A program made the translations under genes and the position numbers. This document shows positions 16,001-22,866 of a stretch of 29,311 bases of DNA, piece after piece. Source of the stretch: an uncultured Burkholderiaceae bacterium (lineage in GTDB: Bacteria > Pseudomonadota > Gammaproteobacteria > Burkholderiales > Burkholderiaceae); assembly GCA_937862845.1 (NCBI GenBank), contig CALMCK010000200.1, positions 1 through 29,311 of the forward strand, in the 5' to 3' direction. The notes below the pieces were generated by a model. The model saw nothing but the letters and a program-made list of their open reading frames with translations. It did no database searches and was not told the origin of the DNA. Positions within the stretch are counted from its first letter, which is position 1. Each line of letters starts with the position of its first letter.

Positions 16001-17344
16001 TCAATACACACCCTGCGCAATCATCGCTTCGGCCACTTTCACAAAACCTGCAATGTTTGCGCCATCGACATAATTGACCGAGAAGTCGTCTTGCGTGCCG
16101 TATTTGACGCAGTTTTTATGAATGTCTTTCATGATGGCGGACAATTTTTCATCCACTTCGTTGCGCGTCCAGCTCAAGCGCAAGGCGTTTTGACTCATTT
16201 CGAGACCCGATGTGGCGACGCCACCCGCATTTGACGCTTTGCCCGGTGCGTAGAGAATGCGTGCATGGATGAACTTATCCACCGCTTCTAAAGTGGCGGG
16301 CATGTTGGCGCCTTCGGCGACGCAAATACAACCATTGGCCAACAAAGCATCGGCATCATCGGCTTCGAGTTCGTTTTGTGTGGCGCATGGCATGGCGACG
16401 TCGGCCTTGATGTGCCATGGACGCTTACCGGCTTCAAAGCTGTGGCCATGTTCTGCGGCAAAAGCAGACAAACGACCGCGCTGAACGTTTTTCAGGTTCA
16501 TGATTTCTGCGAGTTTGGCCGTGTCAATGCCTTCAGGAATGTGAATCGTGCCTTCAGAGTCAGACATGGTGATGACTTTTGCACCCAGTTGCAGGAGCTT
16601 TTCACAAGCGTATTGTGAGACATTGCCCGAACCTGACAGCAGCACGGTTTTGCCCGTGATCGAGTCGCCTTTGTGTTTGAGCATTTCTTGTGCGAAGTAG
16701 ACCGTGCCGTAACCCGTCGCTTCAGGACGCACCAGTGAGCCGCCGAAAGTCACGCCTTTGCCCGTGAACACACTGCCTGTGTCGTTCGAGAATTTTTTCA
16801 TGTAGCCCGTCATGTAGCCGACTTCACGCGCGCCCACGCCGATGTCACCCGCAGGCACGTCGGTGTTCGGGCCGATGTGGCGGTAAAGCTCGCTCATCAG
16901 TGCTTGGCAAAAACGCATGACTTCACCGTCAGATTTGCCTTTCGGGTCAAAATCCGAGCCACCTTTACCGCCGCCCATGGGCAGCGTGGTGAGCGAGTTT
17001 TTGAAGGTTTGCTCAAACGCCAAAAATTTCAGAATTGACAAATTCACCGATGGGTGAAAGCGCATGCCGCCTTTATAAGGGCCGAGTGCATTGTTGTGCT
17101 GAATGCGGAACGCACGATTGACCTGCGTCTCGCCTTTGTCATCGGTCCAGCTCACGCGAAACTGAATCACGCGCTCTGGCTCAACCAGACGCTCAAGCAC
17201 TGCTTGCTTGGCATACTGTGGGTTTTTTTCGATGAACGGCCACAGGCTCGCCATGACTTCTTTCACCGCTTGTAAAAATTCGGGTTGATTCGGATCACGC
17301 TTTGCAACGTAAGCCAAAAATTCTTCTAAATTTGCGTATGCCAT
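16001..17344 (-). CDS. gdhA: NADP-type glutamate dehydrogenase
   Basis: Reductive amination of 2-oxoglutarate to glutamate. The 447-residue length fits the hexameric small-subunit class (E. coli GdhA 447). It has NALGPYKGGMRFHPSVN (Lys91) and the catalytic LPMGGGKGGSDFDPKGKS (Lys127). The dinucleotide site GSGNVSQYACEKLLQLGAKV and the ACATQNELEADDADAL loop (CATQNE) are followed by EGANMPAT. The ATG at 17344 has AAGGAG 6 bases upstream. NADP specificity is inferred from family resemblance. It has its own promoter and terminator, so it is monocistronic. Confidence 0.96.
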   Translation of the reverse strand: MAYANLEEFLAYVAKRDPNQPEFLQAVKEVMASLWPFIEKNPQYAKQAVLERLVEPERVIQFRVSWTDDKGETQVNRAFRIQHNNALGPYKGGMRFHPSVNLSILKFLAFEQTFKNSLTTLPMGGGKGGSDFDPKGKSDGEVMRFCQALMSELYRHIGPNTDVPAGDIGVGAREVGYMTGYMKKFSNDTGSVFTGKGVTFGGSLVRPEATGYGTVYFAQEMLKHKGDSITGKTVLLSGSGNVSQYACEKLLQLGAKVITMSDSEGTIHIPEGIDTAKLAEIMNLKNVQRGRLSAFAAEHGHSFEAGKRPWHIKADVAMPCATQNELEADDADALLANGCICVAEGANMPATLEAVDKFIHARILYAPGKASNAGGVATSGLEMSQNALRLSWTRNEVDEKLSAIMKDIHKNCVKYGTQDDFSVNYVDGANIAGFVKVAEAMIAQGVY

Positions 17345-17435
17345 GCAAAACTCCTTGTAGTATTGTGATGTGTTCGTGTGAAAAGCCGTTTAATCTGTCA
17401 CTTATATTGCGACTGGTGAATTTAAAACCACGGCC

Positions 17436-17464
17436 ATTCTAACCTGTTTGCAGCACACTGGCAA
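17436..17464 (-). promoter_or_regulatory. Probable gdhA promoter
   Basis: On the minus strand TTGCCA (17464-17459) and TAGAAT (17441-17436) with an ideal 17-bp spacer, about 92 bases upstream of the gdhA ATG. The -35 side directly abuts the rpiA terminator. Confidence 0.6.
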
Positions 17465-17473
17465 TGAATAAAA

Positions 17474-17494
17474 CCGCGTATTCACGCGGCTTTT
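17474..17494 (-). terminator. rpiA terminator
   Basis: A 6-bp GC-rich stem (CCGCGT at 17474-17479, ACGCGG at 17484-17489) with a 4-base loop. On the minus strand it is followed by TTTTATTC, about 85 bp past the rpiA stop. On the plus strand the T run (CTTTTC) is weaker. Confidence 0.65.
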
Positions 17495-17578
17495 CAGTGG
17501 ATTCTCATGCTGCGCTGCAGCGACAGATCAATGTTTTGCTGAAATCAATCCGTCCCTCTTAATGATGCACTGCCGTCA

Positions 17579-18250
17579 TCAATACTCCAAGACCTTCACA
17601 CCATCCTCTGTGGCAATCAACGCGACATCCGCCGCATTTTGCGCGAAAATCCCGACGGTGAGCACACCAGGAATCAACGTCAGCTGTATTTCCATCGCCA
17701 GCGGCTCGTCTATCACCAAGCCATGCACGTCCAAAATATGGCAGCCGTTGTCGGTCACCAGTGGCGCGCCGTTGCTCATGCGCCAAACAGGTTGACCACC
17801 CAGCTCGACCAATTGCCGAGCGATGGCTTCGCGCGCGAGTGGCACGACTTCGACGGGCAGGGGAAACTTGCCGAGCACCGCCACTTCTTTGCTTGCGTCG
17901 GCGATACAGATGAAGCGATCGGCTATCGATGCGCAGATTTTTTCGCGCGTGTGCGCGGCGCCGCCGCCTTTAATCATATTGCCTTCGGGGTCAATCTCAT
18001 CGGCGCCGTCGATGTAGACTGGGACGGACGTGACCTCATTGACGTCAAACACTCGAATGCCATGCGCTTGCAAGCGCTCGCGGGTGCGCTCGGAGCTGGC
18101 GATGGCGCCCTTGATTTTATTTTTGATGAGCGCCAATTCGTCGATAAATAAATCTGCGGTCGAGCCTGTGCCGACGCCGATGATTTCGCCGTGTGGTACG
18201 TATTCAATGGCTTTTTGGGCGACGAGGCGTTTGAGTTCATTTTGGTTCAT
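17579..18250 (-). CDS. rpiA: Ribose-5-phosphate isomerase A
   Basis: Interconverts ribose 5-phosphate and ribulose 5-phosphate. The 223-residue product carries IIGVGTGSTADLFIDEL (phosphate site, residues 23-39), the catalytic DGADEID (81-87) and KGGGAAHTREK (94-104, general base Glu103). LGKFPLPVEVVPLA and the C-terminal IPGVLTVGIFA complete the family pattern. The ATG at 18250 (AAGGAA upstream) is preferred over a longer frame reaching 18304, which would pass over the -10 box at 18279-18284. It is divergent from kdoO. Confidence 0.96.
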   Translation of the reverse strand: MNQNELKRLVAQKAIEYVPHGEIIGVGTGSTADLFIDELALIKNKIKGAIASSERTRERLQAHGIRVFDVNEVTSVPVYIDGADEIDPEGNMIKGGGAAHTREKICASIADRFICIADASKEVAVLGKFPLPVEVVPLAREAIARQLVELGGQPVWRMSNGAPLVTDNGCHILDVHGLVIDEPLAMEIQLTLIPGVLTVGIFAQNAADVALIATEDGVKVLEY

Positions 18251-18278
18251 GGTGTTTTCCTTAAAATTTGATGCTGCA

Positions 18279-18284
18279 ATTATA
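18279..18284 (-). promoter_or_regulatory. Candidate -10 box of rpiA
   Basis: Consensus TATAAT on the minus strand, 28 bases before the rpiA ATG. No -35 hexamer at the right distance: a TTGACG lies 21 bp upstream, which is too far for normal spacing. Confidence 0.4.
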
Positions 18285-18347
18285 GTCGAAAAGCGTGGCA
18301 GCACGCGTCAATTGCCGCCGCGAACGTCACACGATGGCCAATCTGAT

Positions 18348-18376
18348 TTGAAATCAGCCCACATAAAAAGTACAAT
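18348..18376 (+). promoter_or_regulatory. Probable kdoO promoter
   Basis: TTGAAA (18348-18353), 17 bp, TACAAT (18371-18376). This gives a leader of roughly 20 bases before the ATG at 18402. It supports starting the gene there and not in the longer open frame that begins inside rpiA. Confidence 0.65.
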
Positions 18377-18401
18377 CAAACTTTTAAACGACGGGGCCAC
18401 C

Positions 18402-19271
18402 ATGAACAGCCGCATTCTCACCATTGACAGCACACATTGGCAGCTTGACCATGTACAGGACGAGTGGATTACCGCGCTTGAGTCGGGACAAGTTTTATAC
18501 TTTCCGCAACTCTCGTTCAATCTGCTCGATGACGAGACAAAACTACTCACGCCCGAAGTGCGCGACCCTAAAAAGCGCAACATCAGTCTGGATGAACATG
18601 GCCAGCTCAAGGGCGCACAAGGTGATGCACAGACATTGAGTGATTTGAGCACAATGGTGCAGCGCTTTCGCAATCAAGCACAAAGCTTGGTCGCCTCGCT
18701 CACGCCCAATTATGTCGAGCACCTGCGTCTCGCGCCGACCAGCTACCGTCCGACTCAGGTGCAAACCCGCTCGCAGTCATGGCGCGCGGACGACCGCCGC
18801 TTGCATGTGGATGCCTTCCCTTCACGCCCCAATTATGGCGAACGCATTTTGCGTGTGTTCGCCAATGTCAATCCAAACAATGAGCCGCGCGTGTGGCGCA
18901 TCGGCGATGACTTTGAAAGCATTGCCAAGCAGTTTTTGCCCCGCGCCAAACCTTACTCACGCCTACAAGCTTTGGCGCTCAATGCATTATTTGTCACCAA
19001 AAAATTTCGCAGTGAATACGACCACCTCATGCTGCAACTGCACGATGGCATGAAAGCGGATCTCGAGTATCAAAAAAATGCCGATCAAATCACCATGCCG
19101 TTCGCCTCTGGCAGTGTCTGGGTGTGTTTCTCCGATCAAGCCAGCCATGCGGTGATGTCGGGTCAATATATGCTCGAGCAAACCTTCCATTTGCCCGTCG
19201 AGCAACAATACCACCCTGAATTAAGCCCTTTGCACATTTTGCAACGACTGACTGGCAAAGGCTTAATCTAG
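18402..19271 (+). CDS. kdoO: Kdo 3-hydroxylase (Fe(II)/2-oxoglutarate dioxygenase)
   Basis: A 289-residue member of the Kdo hydroxylase family, which adds an oxygen at C-3 of the outer Kdo sugar of Kdo2-lipid A to give Ko; known from Burkholderia and Yersinia. The family motif RRLHVDAFPSRPNYGERILRV contains the Fe-binding His135-x-Asp137. The distal His is probably in DQASHAVMSGQYMLEQTFHL. The SWRADDRRLHVD approach and an N-terminal QVLYFPQLSFNLLDDETKLL strand agree with the family. There is no signal peptide, as expected for a cytoplasmic or inner-membrane-face enzyme. The gene stands alone on the plus strand behind a good promoter. Confidence 0.85.
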   Translation: MNSRILTIDSTHWQLDHVQDEWITALESGQVLYFPQLSFNLLDDETKLLTPEVRDPKKRNISLDEHGQLKGAQGDAQTLSDLSTMVQRFRNQAQSLVASLTPNYVEHLRLAPTSYRPTQVQTRSQSWRADDRRLHVDAFPSRPNYGERILRVFANVNPNNEPRVWRIGDDFESIAKQFLPRAKPYSRLQALALNALFVTKKFRSEYDHLMLQLHDGMKADLEYQKNADQITMPFASGSVWVCFSDQASHAVMSGQYMLEQTFHLPVEQQYHPELSPLHILQRLTGKGLI

Positions 19272-19275
19272 CTCA

Positions 19276-19304
19276 ATGGCACGCATTCATTCACGGCGTG
19301 CCAT
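19276..19304 (+). terminator. Hairpin after kdoO, possible terminator
   Basis: A perfect 9-bp GC-rich stem (19276-19284 with 19296-19304) with an 11-base loop, 5 bp after the kdoO stop. No T tract follows, so it may stabilise the 3' end rather than terminate. Confidence 0.4.
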
Positions 19305-19318
19305 CACATCAAATCACG

Positions 19319-19514
19319 ATGTCACCATGGTTTAGTCATCAATTGCGGCTCATCGTTGGTTAAGTTTTCGGTGTTGTCGCTCGCGTCGAGAGAGTTGCTC
19401 ATCAGCGGTTTGACCGAGCAACTCGGCAGCGACGCGGCAGAAATCACGTTCAAAAATGGCACTGAAAAATCTGTGCACGCCCTCAACGTCACCCAGTTGT
19501 TGACCACATCTTAA
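19319..19514 (+). pseudogene. ackA: Acetate kinase N-terminal remnant
   Basis: A frame at 19329-19514 reads GLVINCGSSLVKFSVLSLAS, then RELLISGLTEQLGSDAAEI and TFKNGTEKSVHALN, ending LLTTS and a TAA. This is the start of acetate kinase (family pattern LVxNCGSSSLKF, then SGLAE, then an ITF strand). Only about 60 of some 400 residues remain. The likely start codon (ATG at 19319) is one frame out, consistent with a lost base near GTTTAG. The catalytic core (Arg, Asp, Glu of the AckA active site) is gone. It is followed at once, in the same frame, by the end of pta. Confidence 0.85.
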
Positions 19515-19769
19515 TCCGTCGACCGCCCAAAAGCCCCCCCCGATAGCGCTGTCGCAGGTCGCGCCACCGTGTTCATATTCCCCGACCTCAACACCAGCAA
19601 CACCACCTACAAAGCCGTCCAACGCGCAGCCAACGTCGTCTCCGTCGGCCCCATACTGCAAGGCCTGCGCAAACCAGTTAATGATTTATCTCACGGTGCA
19701 TTGATTGACGACATTGTTTACACCATCGCTCTCACGGACATACAAGCCATGAGCGGTGAGCCGCATTAA
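19515..19769 (+). pseudogene. pta: Phosphate acetyltransferase C-terminal remnant
   Basis: Starting right after the TAA at 19512-19514, the same frame reads SVDRPKAPPDSAVAGRATVF, then IFPDLNTSNTTYKAVQRAAN, VVSVGPILQGLRKPVNDLSH and GALIDDIVYTIALTDIQA. This is the last ~84 residues of phosphate acetyltransferase, well conserved but without the CoA and acetyl-phosphate sites. A start at GTG 19569 would give only 66 residues. The natural C-terminus and the following terminator are intact, so the loss is internal. A run of eight C lies at 19534-19541 but does not break this frame. Confidence 0.88.
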
Positions 19770-19784
19770 ACCCATGTAAACATG

Positions 19785-19818
19785 AAAAAACAGCGACCAA
19801 CCATCATCGCTGTTTTTT
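19785..19818. terminator. Bidirectional terminator between pta remnant and cyaY
   Basis: A perfect 12-bp stem (19785-19796 with 19807-19818) with a 10-base loop, A tract left and T tract right. It is presumably the original terminator of the lost ackA-pta operon and also serves convergent cyaY. Confidence 0.9.
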
Positions 19819-19855
19819 ATTGGCGATCACACACAGTGGCCGCTAATCATTTGCA

Positions 19856-20152
19856 TCAGTCCTCAAGCAAGCTCAAGGCTTTTGATAAATACTCATCAAA
19901 TACCCCGCCATCACGCGTGTTAATCCACACACCTTCAGCCCATTTAAAGTGATAACCGCCTTCGCGACTGGCGAGCCAGACTTCCTGCATGGCGGTTTGC
20001 TGATTGATGATGATTTTCGCGCCGTCGTCATTTTCGATTTCTAAAATGGCGCCGTGTTGATTCACATCAAAATCTGGGAAGTCCGCCTCGATGCGCAGCG
20101 CGAGCTGGTCAAATAGTTGTTTGACGTGAGATAAAAATTCCGTTTCGGTCAT
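19856..20152 (-). CDS. cyaY: Frataxin-like iron donor protein CyaY
   Basis: A 98-residue frataxin homologue that binds iron and modulates Fe-S cluster assembly on IscS/IscU. The acidic first helix (MTETEFLSHVKQLFDQLALR) is followed by the core GAILEIENDDGAKIIINQQ, then AMQEVWLASREGGYHFKW, the frataxin signature with the exposed Trp. Length is close to the usual 105. It is divergent from lptM-lysA, a conserved arrangement in betaproteobacteria. The C-terminal SKALSLLED agrees with the family. Confidence 0.94.
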   Translation of the reverse strand: MTETEFLSHVKQLFDQLALRIEADFPDFDVNQHGAILEIENDDGAKIIINQQTAMQEVWLASREGGYHFKWAEGVWINTRDGGVFDEYLSKALSLLED

Positions 20153-20223
20153 GTGGGGCTTTCATTTAAGTGTGCTCACACCCATAAAGTCCAAAAACTC
20201 AAGGGCGCTCGGTCAGGATTGGC

Positions 20224-20229
20224 TATAAT
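20224..20229 (+). promoter_or_regulatory. Candidate -10 box for lptM-lysA
   Basis: Consensus TATAAT 49 bp before the lptM ATG, in the 126-bp gap shared with cyaY. No clear -35 hexamer at 16-18 bp. Confidence 0.4.
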
Positions 20230-20278
20230 AGCGGCTTTGCACGACGCTCTGGGCGGCGGCATCTGTGGAGAATTATAT

Positions 20279-20419
20279 ATGAGAAATGCCATCCGTTGGC
20301 TCACTGCTGGTTTGGCCGCAGCTTTGTTGTGCAGCGCGTGCGGTTATCGCGGCGCGCTGTATTTTCCGAACGATGCGCCTCCCGTGAACACGTCACCCGT
20401 CATCGCACCAACTCAATAA
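20279..20419 (+). CDS. lptM: LptM (YifL) small outer-membrane lipoprotein
   Basis: A 46-residue lipoprotein. The signal peptide MRNAIRWLTAGLAAALLCSA is followed by the acylated Cys21 and the family's GYRGALYFP (compare CGLKGPLYFPP in LptM). LptM helps mature LptD in the LPS translocon. It is the standard neighbour upstream of lysA and lies 17 bp before it. The frame is open further upstream (to 20153), but only the ATG at 20279 places the signal peptide at the N-terminus, with GTGGAG upstream. Confidence 0.88.
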   Translation: MRNAIRWLTAGLAAALLCSACGYRGALYFPNDAPPVNTSPVIAPTQ

Positions 20420-20436
20420 CCCCATAAGCACACCAC

Positions 20437-21699
20437 ATGACTTCTATTTACCCAAATCCCACCCTGAATCTACAAAACGCGCATTTGCACCTCGAAAATG
20501 TGTCGCTACAAAACTTGGCCAACGAGCATGGCACGCCTTTGTATGTTTACTCTAAGGCCGCATTGCAACAGGCGTGGGATGCGTGGCAGGTTGATGCCGA
20601 CCGCCGTATTCATATCTGCTATGCGGTGAAGGCGAATTCTAATCTCGCGATTTTGCAGTTTTTTGCCCAGCAAGGCTCGTACTTTGACACCGTGTCCATG
20701 GGTGAAATCTCTCGTGCATTGGCGGCGGGTGCGCCAGCGTCACGCGTGGTGTTTTCGGGTGTGGGCAAGTCTGTGGTCGAGATTGAGTTCGCCATCATGC
20801 AAGGCATTCATTGCTTTAATGTTGAATCATTGCCTGAGCTCGACCGCATTCATGAAGTCGCGACACGATTGGGTAAAATTGCGCCGATTTCATTGCGCAT
20901 CAATCCCGACGTGGATGCGCAGACACACCCGTATATCTCGACGGGGCTTAAAGAAAATAAATTCGGCATCGACCACACCGAAGCATTGGCAGGCTATCGA
21001 CATGCCGCGACACTGTCGGGCTTAAAAATCGTCGGCATTGATTACCACATCGGTTCTCAATTGTTGAACCTGACGCCGTATTTGGATGCGCAAAATCGTT
21101 TGTTTGATTTAATCAAGCAGTTGAGCGCAGACGGTATTGAGTTACAACACATCGATTTGGGCGGCGGCTTGGGCGTGCGCTACAAAGATGAGACTCCCCC
21201 CGCCGCATCGGCGCTGGTCGAGCAAGCACTGAAGGGTTTACGCGAGGCGGGCTTTAAGCATGACTTGATGTTTGAACCTGGCCGCTCCTTGGTCGCCAAT
21301 GCGGGCGTGCTGCTCACAGAAGTTGAATACCTCAAACCCACTCAGCACAAAAATTTTGCCATCGTCGATGCTGGCATGAATGACTTAATGCGTCCTGCGC
21401 TGTACCAAGCATGGATGCAAGTCGTTAATGTGGTTGAACGCGATGAAGCGAGTGTCTTGTACGACATCGTCGGTCCTGTCTGTGAGTCAACCGACTGGTT
21501 TGCCAAAGACCGTGAGCTGGCGCTGCATGCGGGCGATGTGCTGGCGATTTTAAGTGCGGGCGCATACTGCATGACGATGGCGTCTAACTACAACACGCGC
21601 CAACGCCCAGCAGAATTATTGGTCGATGGCGACACCGTGCATGTGGTGCGCCAGCGCGACACGCTTCAATCGCTGTGGGCGGATGAATCTTTGCTGTGA
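20437..21699 (+). CDS. lysA: Diaminopimelate decarboxylase
   Basis: Last step of lysine synthesis: meso-DAP to lysine plus CO2. It has 420 residues. The PLP Schiff-base lysine is Lys65 in CYAVKANSNL. FNVESLPELDRIHEVA and ISLRINPDVDAQTHPYISTG lead to NKFGID. The phosphate-binding HIDLGGGLGVRY and MFEPGRSLVANAG are present, as is the partner-subunit catalytic Cys in GPVCESTDWFA. No strong ribosome site precedes the ATG, so translation may be coupled with lptM. Confidence 0.96.
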   Translation: MTSIYPNPTLNLQNAHLHLENVSLQNLANEHGTPLYVYSKAALQQAWDAWQVDADRRIHICYAVKANSNLAILQFFAQQGSYFDTVSMGEISRALAAGAPASRVVFSGVGKSVVEIEFAIMQGIHCFNVESLPELDRIHEVATRLGKIAPISLRINPDVDAQTHPYISTGLKENKFGIDHTEALAGYRHAATLSGLKIVGIDYHIGSQLLNLTPYLDAQNRLFDLIKQLSADGIELQHIDLGGGLGVRYKDETPPAASALVEQALKGLREAGFKHDLMFEPGRSLVANAGVLLTEVEYLKPTQHKNFAIVDAGMNDLMRPALYQAWMQVVNVVERDEASVLYDIVGPVCESTDWFAKDRELALHAGDVLAILSAGAYCMTMASNYNTRQRPAELLVDGDTVHVVRQRDTLQSLWADESLL

Positions 21700-21722
21700 G
21701 TTCACCGTCCGAAGCAAGCATC

Positions 21723-21753
21723 AAAAAAGCACAGGTCAGTCCTGTGCTTTTTT
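21723..21753. terminator. Bidirectional terminator between lysA and the acyltransferase gene
   Basis: A perfect 13-bp stem (21723-21735 with 21741-21753) with a 5-base TCAGT loop, six A on the left and six T on the right. It serves lysA and the convergent minus-strand gene ending at 21771. Confidence 0.93.
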
Positions 21754-21770
21754 GTATGGGCGATGCGGTG

Positions 21771-22577
21771 TCACAAATTAAAATGTTTGGCGTACCGTGG
21801 CGAGACATGGGACAGTTTTAAAACCGTCAAAAAATCTGCGGTGTGAAAATCAGGGTCATACGTCGGCGCTCCGCACACCTGCGCACCCAAGCGCAGATAA
21901 CCTTTAAACAAAGGGGGCAACACCATTCTCACATCGGCATCAACCGCAGGCTGTATGCTGTTGTCAAATGGATTGCGCGGCGCGACTTTAAACTCTTCGC
22001 TCATTGCGCCAGAGTTTTGCAACATGACTTCAATGTCGGCAATCGATGGGGCGTTCGCAGCGATGGGCACACTGGTGCAGCCAAGTATCATTTCATAACC
22101 ATGGGTCATGGTGTATTGCAATACGGCTTTCCACAAGGCCATCAGCACACCGCCATTGCGGTGGTCTTTGTGAACGCAGGCGCGCCCGACTTCCAACACT
22201 TTGTCTTGGTGCGAAGCAAAAGCGGTGATGTCGAACTCTTGCGCCGAATAAAAACCGATGTCGCGGGTGCACTCGCGCGGCAGGACACGATAGGTGCCGA
22301 CCACTTGGCCACTTTTCACGTAACGGACAAATAAGTGCTTGGCACAGGCGTCAAACTGGTCTTCATCCAAGCCATCATGGCCTTGTAAATTCACACCCAA
22401 TTCGTCTGAAAACACCTGATAACGCAGGCGTTGCACTTCGTGCACTTCTTCAACGGTACTGGCCCAACCAATCACGACGGTCTCGGAGGATGACGCTGCG
22501 GCTGTGGCGAATGCATCACTCGCCTGCGCTGCGGTGCTGGCGGTGTCGAGATGCGCTGTTTGTAAATGAGGGATCAA
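21771..22577 (-). CDS. OlsB-like GNAT N-acyltransferase
   Basis: A 268-residue protein of the Acetyltransf_5 (OlsB/hemolysin-type) GNAT family. Conserved blocks are EVQRLRYQVFSDELG, KHLFVRYVKSGQVVGTYRVL, EFDI.., EVGRACVHKDHRNGGVLMAL (the acyl-thioester site), and GCTSVPIAANAP. The C-terminus (LFKGYLRLGAQVCGAPTYDP) is typical. OlsB makes lyso-ornithine lipid from 3-hydroxyacyl-ACP; no olsA is nearby, so the product is not certain. I start at the TTG at 22577 because a perfect AAGGAG lies 5 bases upstream; the frame is open to 22697, but that extension looks unlike the family. Confidence 0.8.
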   Translation of the reverse strand: MIPHLQTAHLDTASTAAQASDAFATAAASSSETVVIGWASTVEEVHEVQRLRYQVFSDELGVNLQGHDGLDEDQFDACAKHLFVRYVKSGQVVGTYRVLPRECTRDIGFYSAQEFDITAFASHQDKVLEVGRACVHKDHRNGGVLMALWKAVLQYTMTHGYEMILGCTSVPIAANAPSIADIEVMLQNSGAMSEEFKVAPRNPFDNSIQPAVDADVRMVLPPLFKGYLRLGAQVCGAPTYDPDFHTADFLTVLKLSHVSPRYAKHFNL

Positions 22578-22727
22578 CTTCGCTCCTTGAGGCCTGCGCC
22601 ATTGTGGCGCTGACCTGTGATTACGATGCCCAAAAACATTGAGGTTTTTAGGAATGGCCTGCGTCCAGCAAAAATTCGTGCGACGGCCAAAAAACAATCT
22701 ACGTATTTTACCAGCATCCGCGTGGCT

Positions 22728-22866
22728 TGGTGGCGTAATCTAACGCTCGTATTATTCCCACCACAGGTATTTGTGTTATTTTTTCATGCCCAAATACCTG
22801 TGGTGGGAATAATACGAGCGTTAGATTACGCCACCACAGGTATTTGTGTTATTTTTTCATGCCCAA
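22728..22866. repeat. Perfect 46-bp inverted repeat plus 36-bp direct repeat
   Basis: Arms 22728-22773 and 22791-22836 are perfect reverse complements (46 bp) around a 17-bp spacer. In addition 22758-22793 is an exact 36-bp direct copy of 22831-22866, which is the last codons and stop region of the oxygenase gene ending at 22849. The core segments between TGGTGG and CCACCA are thus present in both orientations. No T tract follows on either strand, so this is not an ordinary terminator. It occupies most of the 271-bp gap between the acyltransferase and oxygenase genes. Confidence 0.95.

Noticed and set aside
17639..18151. Plus-strand 170-codon frame opposite rpiA
   Set aside because: Shadow of the well-conserved RpiA frame; no start signal and no family resemblance.
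18030..18401. N-terminal extension of the kdoO frame by 124 codons
   Set aside because: It would overlap rpiA on the other strand and pass over a good promoter at 18348-18376; the family N-terminus begins at 18402.
19350..19661. Minus-strand 103-codon frame across the ackA-pta remnant
   Set aside because: It is an antisense reading of decayed ackA/pta sequence; the plus-strand protein similarity explains the conservation.
22728..22836. Intrinsic terminator for the oxygenase gene
   Set aside because: The 46-bp stem is far longer than any normal terminator, the loop is 17 bases and no T tract follows on the minus strand. A 3'-protective hairpin remains possible.
22728..22866. CRISPR repeat pair
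   Set aside because: Only two direct copies 73 bp apart, joined by an inverted copy rather than unique spacers, and no cas gene nearby.
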